A DNA stretch of 64,000 nt from Colius striatus (Eukaryota; Chordata; Aves; Coliiformes; Coliidae): assembly GCF_028858725.1 (NCBI RefSeq), contig NC_084774.1:2764001-2828000 (forward strand). The letters are read 5' to 3'. The notes below the pieces were generated by a model that was not told the origin of the DNA, searched no databases, and worked only from the letters and a program-made list of their open reading frames with translations. The first letter of the stretch is position 1; each line of letters starts with the position of its first letter. Of this stretch, positions 43,301 to 54,480 are shown piece by piece. Made by a program: the position numbers and the translations under genes.

Positions 43301-43340
43301 GGAAAGCATCGAACCGCTTCAATCTCCACAGTGAGTCCAT
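28376..43340 (-). CDS. ERGIC3: ER-Golgi intermediate compartment protein 3 (Erv46 family)
   Basis: Thirteen coding exons on the - strand, all GT-AG and in phase, from ATG at 43340: 43253-43340, 43066-43136, 41697-41784, 40335-40454, 39892-39985, 38642-38807, 37767-37824, 34098-34129, 33419-33515, 32021-32085, 31394-31530, 30308-30363, 28376-28455. They give 383 residues, the length of the human protein. ERGIC3 and its partner ERGIC2/Erv41 cycle between ER and Golgi in COPII/COPI vesicles as cargo receptors. Seen: N-terminal cytosolic [22 protein letters not shown]1 at about 30-47, a large luminal domain with RCESCYGAE and [22 protein letters not shown]2 at about 342-362 and the C-terminal KKIDLGKTT. 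The start has a good Kozak context (GCGCCATGG). Exon 8 is only 32 nt. Identification is secure. Confidence 0.97.
28456..30307 (-). other. ERGIC3 last intron, nothing recognised
   Basis: The 1.85-kb intron between the last two coding exons. No repeat family, exon of another gene or RNA gene was recognised on either strand. Confidence 0.5.
30518..30943 (+). mobile_element. CR1 LINE 3' end, group B
   Basis: CR1 on the + strand (antisense to ERGIC3) in intron 30364-31393. It ends ATGATTCTGTGATTCTATGA. It is very similar to the copies at 1930-2541 and 51572-51975. Confidence 0.85.
36040..37306 (+). mobile_element. Longest CR1 LINE copy, with decayed reverse transcriptase
   Basis: About 1.27 kb in the ERGIC3 intron 34130-37766, opposite to the gene. 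It holds the C-terminal reverse-transcriptase region ([20 protein letters not shown] near 36370-36430, NTKLWG near 36465) and then the full 3' region ending CAACCCAAACTATTCCACGG. Frame breaks and loss around the catalytic FADD region show that it is dead. Confidence 0.85.
38808..41696 (-). other. ERGIC3 introns between exons 3 and 6, no repeats recognised
   Basis: Apart from the ERGIC3 exons at 39892-39985 and 40335-40454, this stretch shows no CR1 copy, RNA gene or other coding sequence that I can support. Confidence 0.45.
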
Positions 43341-43460
43341 GGCGCCCGCTGGCCCGGAACCCAACCGCCTTCCGGGGCCGGGCCGGGCCGGGCCTGCCCC
43401 GCGCCGCCCCCCGCACCGCCCCCCGCAACGCCCCCCTCAGCTTTCCCGGGCAGTTTAAAG
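42860..43460 (-). promoter_or_regulatory. ERGIC3: CpG island promoter of ERGIC3
   Basis: Dense CpG and G+C from about 42860 to 43460, covering exon 1, intron 1 start and the 5' UTR. The sequence just upstream of the ATG is GC-rich without a TATA box. This is the usual promoter of a housekeeping gene. A divergent transcript is possible, but no exon is visible on the other side. Confidence 0.75.
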
Positions 43461-44774
43461 CGTCCTCAGGAAAGCTGACAGCCAGCAAAGCCCTTCCTTC
43501 CTAGCTCTTTCTGTTTGGGAGCAATTGCTGGACGTTTTCAGTTTGGCTCAGGTGCGACTGAGAACGTTACCGAGGTCTTTCAGCATAAAGCCAAACACTG
43601 TGAGCTGATAAATGTCCAGGGCAGCCCACAGGTGTAACGCGGGCAGCCAGCTCTGGGAGGGGAATGCACAGAGCTGAACCAGAAGTGCTCACAGAAAGCA
43701 AGGCATCACAGAGACTGCACGGCAAACGTGCCCAGGCAACTGCAGAACTGAAGAGAGGGGCAGACTGGACCTTCCCCCTGAAATACTGAGGGCACCTTTA
43801 GGAAAGTAGGCATAGAACCCTGAAAAACCTTCTCACACTTTGGTGGGTAGCCCAAAAGTGCAGGAGAAACGACCAAAGGCATCTTTCAGAAGGTGGGAGC
43901 TCCAGTGCTGCTGTTTTCCAGACTCAGGCGGCTGAGGAATACTCGTTGAGCAGAGCACCTTCATTGTCCTGCTCACTGCTGAAGGTGATCTGCAGTGCAG
44001 ACAGACAAAACAGTCCCAAGGGGAAGGGGGTTCAGTTAGTTACCTGTAGCAACAGACCTTGAGAAGCTAAGGGGTTCTGGTGAAAACATCCTTAAGCTAT
44101 ACCTTGATGGCTTCAGCAGTATTCATGGCTCACTTGTCAGAGTTAAGCATTATGTACTTTACTCACATAAATCTCATGGGCATTTTGCCCTGCACACCTG
44201 TGAAGATTGACCTCAGGGAGACCATGCTGTGCCAGACCCATAAAAGTTTATGGAAGAGAAGTCTGGTGACTGCTGTTACTGCCAACACCACTGTCAGAGG
44301 ATGCAGTAGGGCTCTCTAGCTGGAATGGGTGTCCTTACACTGATAAAACAAATGTCCACCCAGTGCTTTGGTCTCTGACTCAGGCTGATGTTGCATGATT
44401 AGTATAGAATGGTTGCCTGAAGGCTCTAAGCCCTGGCACTGCCTCGATCCCTGCAGCTCTGATATGCCAGCTCCATGGCTGTTAATAGAACCAAGGGGAA
44501 ACACGAAGAGTCAACAAGGTAAGACTCAAGGGGAACACTCTTAGGATGCTCTAGATTTTCTGTTGAGTTCCAGTCTCCTCAATTTCCTCCAGTCCCTCAC
44601 CCATCATGCCTGACCTTGAGGCAAGCCAGAGACTAGATCTATGTGAATGATGCTGTATGGCCACGGGAAACAGACGTGTCTGACTGGGTATTTCCACTAC
44701 CTGGTGAACTCTCTTCCTGACAGCCAGATAAAACTCAGGCTGTAGCATTGTTGTGCCCATCAGTACAGTACACA

Positions 44775-44826
44775 GATGATATTAAAGGTCTCTTCTAGAT
44801 GAAACAGTTCTATGATTCTATGATTT
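44775..44826 (+). mobile_element. Short CR1 LINE tail
   Basis: A remnant of about 50 bp with TTAAAGGTCTCTTCTAGATG and the terminal ATTCTATGATT repeat. Confidence 0.5.
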
Positions 44827-45092
44827 CCTACTCCTCACCTGCTTCTGCAACTCAGCTCATTGGCCTACAACATCCTGAGTAGCTGGCCCAGGGAAAGGGA
44901 TGCCTGGCATCTCTGTTGGATGGTGATGCCTTCTAAGGTGAAATTTGCCTTTTTTTTCCCCATCCCTAAGTATGTTCACTGGGGAAGGGAAAGCCCAGAC
45001 CCAGACTGTGGTTTGGGCAGACTGAGCACAACGTCTTGCTTTGCATGGGTCCAGCACCTTGTGCTGATGTTCACCACCACGTGGGCCAACAA

Positions 45093-45225
45093 ATCATAGA
45101 ATCATCATACAACAGGAGGGGTTGGAAGGGAGCTCTAGAGATCATCCAATCCAACTCCCAGGTTAAAGCAGGTCCATCTAGATCAGGTCACACAGGAAGA
45201 TGTTACAGTTGGAAAAGATCTGTAA
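45093..45225 (-). mobile_element. CR1 LINE 3' tail, group C
   Basis: Antisense tail starting AATCATAGAATCATCATACA, then GGGGTTGGAAGGGAGCTCTA. It is cut off by the next CR1 copy at about 45225. Confidence 0.8.
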
Positions 45226-45655
45226 GTTCCTGGAGTCCCAGCCCTCCCTCACCCTGCCCAGCCCAGCACTGACCCCTGGCCCTCAGCACCTCAGCTCCAT
45301 GGCTTTGGGATCCCTCCAGGGCTGGGCACTGCCCCAGCTCCCTGGGCAGCCTGGCACAGGGGCTGACACCCCTCTCAGGGAAACAGTTCTGCCTCAGCTC
45401 TGACCTCAACCTCCCCTGGGGCAGCTTGAGCCCATTTCCTCATATCATTCACTACTGGGGAGCAGAGGCCAACTCCCAGCTCCCTGCAGCCTCCTGTCAG
45501 GGAGTGTCAGAGAGGGCTCCTATCTGCCCTCAGCCTCCTCCAGGCTGAACACCCCCATTCCCTCAGCCCCTCCCCAGCACCCTTGTGCTCCAGCCCCTTC
45601 CCCAGCTCCCTGCCTGGCTCTGGCCACGCTGCAGCCCCTCAGTGTATGTCTTGTA
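45226..45655 (-). mobile_element. CR1 LINE 3' end, group B
   Basis: Antisense copy with CCCCTGGCCCTCAGCACCTC and CTCTGGCCACGCTGCAGCCC. It joins directly onto a group C tail, which suggests insertion of one copy into another. Confidence 0.8.
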
Positions 45656-47605
45656 GTGAGTGGCCTAAAACTCAACACAGCCCTTGAGGTGCAGCTTCAA
45701 AGTTGCCTCCTTGAGGCAGAGCTGCTTCCTTGCCCCCTGCTCTCCCCCTTGCTATGGCAGACAGAGCTTGAGTGCAGTCTGGTGTGTAAAAGTGAGGTTT
45801 TTAGCATCCTCTGTTTGCCAAGCTGTCACAGCAGCGGTGCTGGTGAGCTGCTGGGGACCGTGCTGCCAAGTGCCTCTGTCCAGGAAAACTACTGTTCTAA
45901 ATTCCACTGTCAAATTAGAATCTGCAGCCCTGTAAAAAGTCTGTTATCTGTAATTGTGCAGCAGGTGCCAAAATTGGTGTCAGATCAGCCCAAAAGGACT
46001 AGATAAGGAGAAAATGATAATAATAATCATTTCAGCTTCAGTTCTGTGGATGTACTTGTCTGTTGCCAGGGTTGGTGTAAATTGAGGTGTGAATTAAACC
46101 AAACCAGCCCCACTTAATGTCTGAATCTGCTGTTTTGCAGGCCCTGCAGAAGCAGACAAACACAAAATCGATATCTGCTTGAACTGTTGCTAAGTTTTAT
46201 TTAGAGATTAGTTTCTGCCTGATAATCCCTGCAGCTGTGGCTCTGCAGAGCCCTCCCTGCCTAGGGGCCCTATCCTGCACCACGGTTGCCAGTCCTGGGC
46301 CATCGTGGCAGAGGGAAGGTGTGAACAGGCTGCTGGTCTGCATCATGAATCCCTCCTACAAAACCAACCCTCAGGGGTGCATACAGCATCCTTCCCTTGC
46401 AAGGAGGAGAATCTCTTTTTTCCTCTCTCTCCATGTCAGGCATCTTTTCTTTAGAAGGGTGTGAGAGGTACCACGCTGTGGAAAATGCAATTCGATTAAC
46501 ACCCAGATTTTATCCCTTATTATTTCTGCTTTCAAGGCTTATTCCTGGCTCCTGCCACTAAGGGGGAGTGTTGCCACACTGGAGGGCTGAGAGAAGGCCT
46601 TGCCACAGCATCACCCAAATTCCCTCCTGTTATCAAAGTAGAGGGTGACCCACATTTCAGACCTATCTTGCCTTTATTGGCAAATATCATCCTTCCCTTG
46701 CAACCAGATGAGTTTGGCAATGGGGACTGAGAGAGGCCTGGCTGGTCTGCAAAGTGAGGCCTGAGGAGGACAGATGCTGGGAAAGCATGGTGAGCACACA
46801 GGTGGAACAAGTGGATCAAGAAGAGAAGAAATGCTCCAAAATCTGCTGTGGAAGTGGTCCCCCCCTGCCTGGATGAGAGAGTTAAAAAAGGGGCTTAGAT
46901 ACTTGTTAGGGTAGGACAGCTCAAGATCCCTGCTTTGAGGCAGCTTCATATAATCTGATGCTCATCTTGTAACTTACATGACCTCAAGGTTATTCCCCTG
47001 CCCTGTGAGATACACTAGATATGTATATGAATGCAATCCTTTCCCTTGTTAGGACCCCAGTCCCTTTCCCAATGAAATGCAAAGAACTGCATCCATGTCA
47101 TTCTTTTTACCTCTCCCTACAAAGGGTTTTTGGGATCTACAGATGCAAAAGATGGATTTATCTGTTACACATGGCTGGTGGGTCTGAAAGGCAATCAGTT
47201 GTGCTACGTATTATTTACTGCCTCTCAGACAAAGTAGGTCACTGATCCATCTTGGGTTTATTTTATGTGATGTGCAGGAGGAGGCAGTGAGATCCTATTT
47301 CTTCCCTGTCCTCCTCCTCCCCACCTACAGGTGACAGGAGGGTGGAGTCTGAAATCCAAAAGCCTGGTGCTGTGCTGGCTCTTACTCTGCCCAAGCAGAG
47401 GCTGGGACCCCAGGGAGGATAATGGCTTGTGCCAGGGCAGCTGGCTGACTGACTGCCCCTATGCTGATTTGCCATGGGATGTTGAGCTGCAAATGTCAGT
47501 GGCCTGAGAGATCCTCTCTGAAGCTTGTTCCAGAGAAATTCATCCTGGTGTTGTGTCAGGCAGGGGATTCATGCAGGGTGATTGTGTTAAAAAAGGTACA
47601 CTTAA

Positions 47606-47985
47606 AGAATCACAGAATGGTCGGGGTTGGAAGGGACCTTTAGAGATCATCCAGTCCAACCCCCCTGCAGAAGCAGGGTCACCTAGATCAGGTCTCACAG
47701 GAACATGTCCTGGTGGGTCTTGAAGACCTCCAAGGAAGGAGCCTCCACAACCCCTCTGGGCAGCCTGTGCCAGGGCTCCCTCACCTCACAGTGACATAGT
47801 TTTTTCTTATGTTTAAGTGGAACTGTTTGTGTTCCATCTTCATCCCATCACCCACTGTCCTGTTGCTGGCTATCATAGAAAAGAGGTATGTCCCAACCTC
47901 CTGACACTGACCCTTTAGATATTTATAAATGTTAATAAGATCTCCCCTCAATCTCCTCTTTTCTAGACTAAACACTTCAGCATCA
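47606..47985 (-). mobile_element. CR1 LINE 3' end, group C
   Basis: Antisense copy with a well-kept tail (AATCACAGAATGGTCGGGGT, GAGATCATCCAGTCCAACCC). It is 5'-truncated at about 380 bp. Confidence 0.88.
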
Positions 47986-48934
47986 AATGTTTGTGTTAGT
48001 GCTTCTGTTGCTTTTTCTGGGCAAGTGACCTCAAGAGGGATCTTTTAAGACAAGGTAAAGGGAGACAAAGTCTTTTTCTGCTTGATAAAAAGCTATGCTG
48101 TGTCTGTCGTGGGTGTTCTGTGGCTGACTGGAGACCTGCCAATTTTCCTCTCTCATCAGGAACAGGCCACAGTGAAACACAAAACTTCCCCCATGGCTCT
48201 CCCTTGCCCTGTTTCAGATTCTTGTTGGGGATTTTTCTGGTGCCCATTTGGCTCTGAGTTGGCTGCTTTCCCCTCCTGCCCCTGGGGCCACATCCCTGGG
48301 CCAAGAGCAATGCCAGGACATCAGAGTGGCTTTGGGAGATGGAGATGACCAGGAGCTAGGTTGAGGTGGGAAGCTGCTGAGAGCACAGAATAACTTAGTA
48401 AGGACAAAGAGCTCTAACCCTGCATCAGCCAGCAAAGGCAGGGAAGGCAAAGCTGCTGTTTCAAAGGGTAAAGTCCTCCTGAAGAAAGAATTCTAAAAAA
48501 GCTATTTGGGTGTTATTGGTAAGGAATCAACTAAATTCCTCTTTTCTGTATCTCCATCTTTGCAAGAGATCATTCAGCTATTCAGCTGAAGCTTAGCACA
48601 CAGGCCTTTGGAAAGCACCTTGGTGCAAGTGCTTGGAAAATGCTATCATTTAAATCTGTAATAGCTCTGTGAGGAAACATGCCCCAGGCATTGTACATCA
48701 GCTCTTGGTGTCACAGAGTGTATGTCTAGTAACACTTTGTCTCACCCAAGCCATAAATAATGTGAAGCAAATGCAACATCAGCCTACCTGGGCTTGTAGG
48801 CAGCCTCAGAGCATGGGCCAAACAGTGCAGTGTCCAGCTGTGCTCCCAGGGAAGGCTGGGGCTGTGGGACACAGCCTGCTGTCCTCACAGGCAGGACACT
48901 TTCCAGGCCAGCTTTACCAGGACATCTGCCTGCT

Positions 48935-49179
48935 GCCAGTGGCTCTGCTCATCCTCCTCTTCACTGGGGCTTCTCCATTGGGTGCCAGTGGCTCTGCTCA
49001 TCCTCCTCTTCACTGGGGCTTCTCCGTTGGGTGCCAGTGGCTCTGCTCATCCTCCTCTTCACTGGGGCTTCTCCGTTGGGTGCCAGTGGCTCTGCTCATC
49101 CTCCTCTTCACTGGGGCTTCTCCGTTGGGTGCCAGTGGCTCTGCTCATCCTCCTCTTCACTGGGGCTTCTCCATTGGGT
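48935..49179. repeat. Tandem repeat, five 49-bp units
   Basis: Unit starts fall at 48935, 48984, 49033, 49082 and 49131. Each begins GCCAGTGGCTCTGCTCATCC and contains TCACTGGGGCTTCTCC. Units 1 and 5 read CCATTGGGT where units 2-4 read CCGTTGGGT; otherwise they are practically identical. Because 49 is not a multiple of 3, the same peptide passes through all frames and any long frame here is a repeat artefact. Confidence 0.95.
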
Positions 49180-49702
49180 GGTGGGAGAGCAAAACAAAGT
49201 GGAAAGGGGTCAGTGCAACAGTTTCTGTGAGTAAACCTGGGAGTAAGCAGCTGAGTGCCACCAACCTTGTGACATTCAGCCATCTGTATCAGGAGGTGTG
49301 AGTACAGCCTGCTTAGCCTGAGCTTTGCTGGCAGTAATGAGGTTAAAGAGGTCTATTAGATCCTCCACTGATGTCTTCTGATGAAATATGGAACTGGGAG
49401 GTTTTGGAAGCACTGCAGCAGTTACTGAAAGGCTTTTACATCACTTAGTGCTTTCTCCTGCCCACACACACTGCTGAATTATCATCACTTTCTTCTATAA
49501 TTATGTTTATTACACACTTGCTGTGGTGACACACACTATCCTGTGCTGGGGATGAGGCTGCAGCCAAATTGGGATTGTGCTCCAGGGGAGCAGCTGATTT
49601 CTGGGGCTGCTGCTGGGGTGTGGGAGGGAAATCCTTCAGCAGCCTTCTTGTCAGGCTTCCCCTGCCCCAGCCCCACCACAGCAGCTTGCACAGAAATTAA
49701 CA

Positions 49703-49734
49703 ATTAATTAGCTGATAAGAACCAGCTAATTAAT
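49703..49734. repeat. Perfect 12-bp inverted repeat with GATA/homeobox-like motifs
   Basis: Arms ATTAATTAGCTG (49703-49714) and CAGCTAATTAAT (49723-49734) are exact reverse complements around an 8-bp loop. TAATTA lies in each arm, and GATAAG spans the arm-loop border. Confidence 0.85.
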
Positions 49735-51571
49735 GATGATAGGTCACTAGTTTTGAGGCTTTTAGGATTAGCCCCAGGTTCTAATCTGGGAGGATTGCAT
49801 GTGTGTCTGAGCTGCAGTGAGCACAAGGATGCAGACAGGTTGCAGTAAATATGACCCACATTTGAAAGGGGTTTTTTAAATATAAAAAGAGGTTACAAGC
49901 CTAATCCTTTTCCTCCCCAACCTAGCTCAACTTATTCAAGCTCTCTTATTTAGGACAAAGCAAAGGCTTTTGCTTTATTGGGTAAACAATGGCCTTTGGG
50001 TGAAACGGCCCAGCCTCTCAAACTTCACATTATTTTATGAGTTGCCTCCTTGATGTGTTGCAGAGGTGAATTGGCAGCTGAGGTGCTGGTGACATCACAT
50101 GTCCCTGCAGCCCATCAGAGGGTTGCTGAGACTCAGGGCTTGGAATTCCACATGTGAGCTCTAGCTCAGGAAGCCCATGATGTCTTAGTTTGCAAGGGGA
50201 TATGCCTGTGGGTACTGGCCCATCTTGAGCTCTGGCTGCTGTTATGGTTGTACCTAAAAGCTATTTTGCAGCCACTTCACTTGGGGGCTGAAGGAAGAGA
50301 AAGCTCTCAAAGTCTTTCATTCTCTATGAACCAGATAGCTCCAAATAATGACTGCAGCCCTCAGTTTGCTTCTCAACCACAGAAGAGACGACTGGAATAT
50401 CTGCCATGCTACAGGCTGAGAGAAGGGCCAGCTCTGCCTGCAGAGTCATACCTGGAGAGCCCCTTGGTCTCAGGTGGCCTCCTTTCAGGCAAGTGATGGA
50501 GCAGGATTGGCTTTAAATGTGTTGTCCTTTCTGAAAGTGGTTTGATGAACCATCTGGATGAGCTGGCCAGGACTCTGTGTCTAATTGCTGACCCGGGATG
50601 TATGTCTTGTCCTATCTTGTCCACAGCAAGATGCTTGCCGTGTGTATTGGGCTCTGCAGGCTGTGTTTGTGTAAGGGCAGAGCTGCCATGGTGTCTTCCT
50701 GCCAGGTTCAATGCTTGCACCAGCTTGGCCTGGTCTGACACCAGTGCTAATGCAGGTTGGGTGAGGCACCTCCCACCTGATTGATCTGCCCATTTGCCAA
50801 CACTGCCAAGTTTTGCCAGCCCACACTGGACATAGATAATTGCTCTCATCCTGCCACCCAGGCTGACATGGCTGCTGCAAGCCACTGCTCACTTGGTGGG
50901 CTGTTGGTGGAGTGTTGCTGCACTTCAAGTTGCTTGAACAGAGATGGGGACACCCTGCCTGCCTCTGTGTCTGGTGACTAAACCTTACCTACCTCTTCAT
51001 CTCCTGGTCATTGTTCTCACCTCTTCCTTTCCCTATCCTTTCCAGCTCTCTCTTTTCTCTAAACACCATTAACCTCTGCATCATAAGGATAATCCTTCAG
51101 CCAGGATCTTTCCTAGCTCAGTCCTCCTGAGAAAGCTCCTTCCAGCATCTCCAGTGGACACCATCTGCCTGTCTCATATGGCAGCTTTCCTTCACCCTCA
51201 AGGAAAAAGACTCTAGAGTGGTGAGGGATGCAGTTAGCACCCTGCAACAATTGCCAGGCAGTGAGCACGGGCAGCTGCCTGCTTGTCTGTCTGGAGTGAG
51301 CCAACCACATTGCACAGAGTGCTGGTGCCAGTAGGGTAATCAGCCCATAAGCTACTAATTAAAATCTAAGTGTACTGCAGTGAGAAGGTGCCTGTGCAAC
51401 GGACCTTGAAATGCACTGTTTGAATGGTTTATGAGAGACAAGTGATAACTCTGTGCTGTGTGTATGGAAACTCATGGGCTTGTCCCATTGCTGCTGGCTC
51501 CTTAACCCAGTGGCACTTGTGCAGCTGTGGAGGAAGTTCTGCTCCTTCCTTTGTGTGTCCAGAGCAGGGCA

Positions 51572-51975
51572 GTGGAGCTGGGGAAGGGGCTGAGGGAATG
51601 GGGGTGTTCAGTCTGGAGAAGAGGAGGCTGAGGGGAGACAGGAGCACTCTCTGACACTCCCTGACAGGAGGCTGCAGTGAGGTGTGCGTCAGTTTCCCAA
51701 GCTACAAGCAACAGAACAAGAGGAAATAGGCTCAAGTTGCCCCAGGGGAGGTTGAGGTTGGAGCTGAGGCAGAACTTTTTCCCTGAGAGGGTTGTCAGCC
51801 CCTGTGCCAGGCTGCCCAGGGAGGTGGGAGAGTCCCCATCCCTGGAGGGATCCCAAACCCTTGGAGCTTAGGTGCTGAGAGCCAGGGGTTAGTGATGGGC
51901 TTGGCAGAGTGAGGGGAAGGCTGAGACTCCAGGAGCTTCAAGGACTTTTCCAACCTAAATGATTCTGTCGATCTA
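51572..51975 (+). mobile_element. CR1 LINE 3' end, group B
   Basis: Sense copy with GGGGAAGGGGCTGAGGGAAT and GAAGAGGAGGCTGAGGGGAG. The tail reads AATGATTCTGTCGATCTACT. Confidence 0.83.
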
Positions 51976-53639
51976 CTTGGGTTCATCCCAGTGGCTTCAG
52001 CCCCTGCAGCAGAGCTGAGGCTAAGGTGTTGGATCAGTTTATACTGAAATTGTGTCTAAAGGTGCTGCATGTGCTGTTTAGGGAGGTGTTTGGGGCACTG
52101 CAGCCTCCTGTGCTCCTCCGTGACGCCTCTCCTGCAGTACCTTCTGGCTGGCTACTTGCTCACCCCCATCTGCATGCAGGATGTGTGTGGGAGCCTCTGG
52201 TTTAATCACCATTTACCAAAATGTTTTGAGATCATTGAGGGAAATTGTAGTCTTAGATGGTTTGGATAATGAGCCAGACCACAGTTTGCTCTTCTCTCTT
52301 CTTGCCTGTCCATGAGGTCTGAGCAGAGTCATTTACTCAGGTGGCAAAGTCAAACATAGTCAGTACACCTTTTAAACAGACAGCCACACAAATTAAGGGT
52401 GAACTACAATGGATAATTCCTCTTATCATCAGCATGGAAATTTAAACAGAGAGGACAGGAATTAGCTATCTCTCTGTTTTACGGAGACTATTCCTGAGGA
52501 AGATTTTCACCATCTTTGCTGGGCAGGGGCTGTTCTGCAGACCATGGCTGTTTCTTTGCCTCCAGATGGATAAATGTCTGCTGTTTTTTCCCCACTCCAA
52601 GCTGTTGTGCCTATTCAAATTGCCTGCTTCCCCTCAGCTTTGATCCTGCAGCAAATTCTGAGTCATAGAAGGTATTGGTGCAGGGATGAGTGTGGCAAGC
52701 AGAAGCCCAAGGTACTTCTGAAGCTTAGTGTGAGTTTTAGGTCAGGGCTGGCCTGGAGCTGAGCTCCCAGTGCTGGTGCAGGGTTTTGTTGTGAGCTGTT
52801 TAACAGAGTTGTTCTTACAACAACCCTATGAGGCAGAGAAGTACCATGATACGAGGGAAGATGAGGTGTGTGGGGCTCTGCACTGTGGAGCCTGAACCAC
52901 TACTCTTCAGCTCTAATCACGGAGCAACACATCTATCCCTCTGTAATGGGACAGAAAATAGAGAGTGTAGAGAAAACCCTGAGGAGGCAAACTTGAATTT
53001 CTAGAAAGCATCATCCCCACATCCAGGCAGTGACACAGGATCCCTCCTGAGGCAGGCAGGATTGTCTGCTGTGATGGAAGCAGCATCACCAGAGAGCTGG
53101 GCAGGGAGCAAGGGATGCACAGGACCCCAAGATCAGAGGGACTTTGTAGCAGTTGCCTTTCCTAGCCCAGCTCTCTAAGAAATGCAGCTCCAGCACGTGG
53201 GAAAAGGCACTTTAGCTTTGATTTTATTTGCTGAAGAAGGGATCTTCCAGTCCCTGCATACTTAATGGCTTCCTAGGGCCATTAATTAACCTGACAAGTC
53301 GACCAGCAAACCCAGAGCAATGATTCTAGCTGCTTGCCAAGACGTCTCTTTTTACCCCAATAAGCTCCCACTCCTCCTAGCTCAACTGATGAATCTGCCC
53401 TGAGATGCAGAGAAGGATATATCCAAACCAATGAATCCACGTCAGAAGATTTGTGAGCAGTCAGCCAAACAATTCCAGCCCCAGAAAGACATGAGAAAGA
53501 ACATAATTCCCGAAAGCACTGCATTATTGATTAAGCATTTGTGATCCATAAAACATAGTGAAAACGTAGGGCTGGCTGCAGAATGTATTCTACTGAAAAA
53601 AAAAGGTCTTCTTTTACTGCCTGTGATCCTCAAGGACAA

Positions 53640-53930
53640 GAGTAAAGTAAGTTTAGTACTGAGCAGGAATTCATTTGTATAATAACGGTTTTTGATGACT
53701 TGCAAAGGTTATTTTATGATTAGCCATCTAATTATAAAATGGCCAATTCCATCTTATCCAAATCTGCATCAGCTAAATTATGAGATGCCCTTGTTTTATG
53801 CAAATTCTGGAACTATTGCTTCTGTAACCTCCCAACCCCACTGTCTGTCAATAAGGCTTGTGTGGAGCATAAATCTCAGGGCAGCACCAGAGCTCCATTT
53901 GACTGCAAATAAAGGATGGTGAATGGATTC
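53640..53930. promoter_or_regulatory. AT-rich block with octamer site, possible conserved non-coding element
   Basis: AT-rich single-copy sequence in a GC-richer region. It has a perfect octamer ATGCAAAT at 53798-53805, AATTATAAAATGG and TTATGATTAG. It has no coding potential. Enhancer function is inference from composition and motifs only. Confidence 0.3.
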
Positions 53931-54059
53931 TGGAGGAGCACCTGGTGGGCAGTGAGAGATGGCAGAGGCGTGAGCAGGGGGCACACATGGGCATCTAACC
54001 CCATGGTGGGGCTTGAGCTGGGCTGCACCAGGAGGTAGGAGAGATGCGTGGGCAGCAAC

Positions 54060-54480
54060 TTAAACATGAGCAGCAATGTGCCTTCGTAGGCAAGAAAGCC
54101 AATGGCATCCTGGGGGGGCATCAAGAAGGGTGTGGGCAACAGATTGAGGGAGGTTCTGCTCTCCCTCTACTCTGCCCTGGTGAGGCCTCATCTGGAGTCC
54201 TGTGTCCAGTTCTGGGTAGTAGTCCAGTCTGTCTTGAACAGGGAATCTTCTGAAGAAGTGAGATAGGGAACTGCTGGAGAGAGGCCAGTGCAGGGCTATC
54301 AAGATGCTGGTGGTGTGTGAGGGGGAAAGCCTTCGGGAGCTGGGGCTGTTCAGCCTGAGGGGAGACCTCATCAATGCTGATAAATACCTAAAGAGCAGTT
54401 GTTGAGAGGACTGGGACAGTGCTTTTTCTGTGGTGACCAGTAACAGCACAAGGTGTAACTGGCACAAACTGGAACACAGG
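54060..54480 (+). mobile_element. CR1 LINE 3' region fragment
   Basis: Sense copy with AAGAAAGCCAATGGCATCCT, GAGGCCTCATCTGGAGTCCT and GGGGCTGTTCAGCCTGAGGG. The final tail is missing. Confidence 0.75.

Noticed and set aside
42889-43488. Long frames in the ERGIC3 CpG island on both strands
   Set aside because: High G+C removes stop codons. Only the ERGIC3 exon frames match a known protein and splice sites.
48669-49301. A 210-codon + strand frame
   Set aside because: It is carried by the 49-bp tandem repeat passing through frames; no similarity, splice sites or codon signal.
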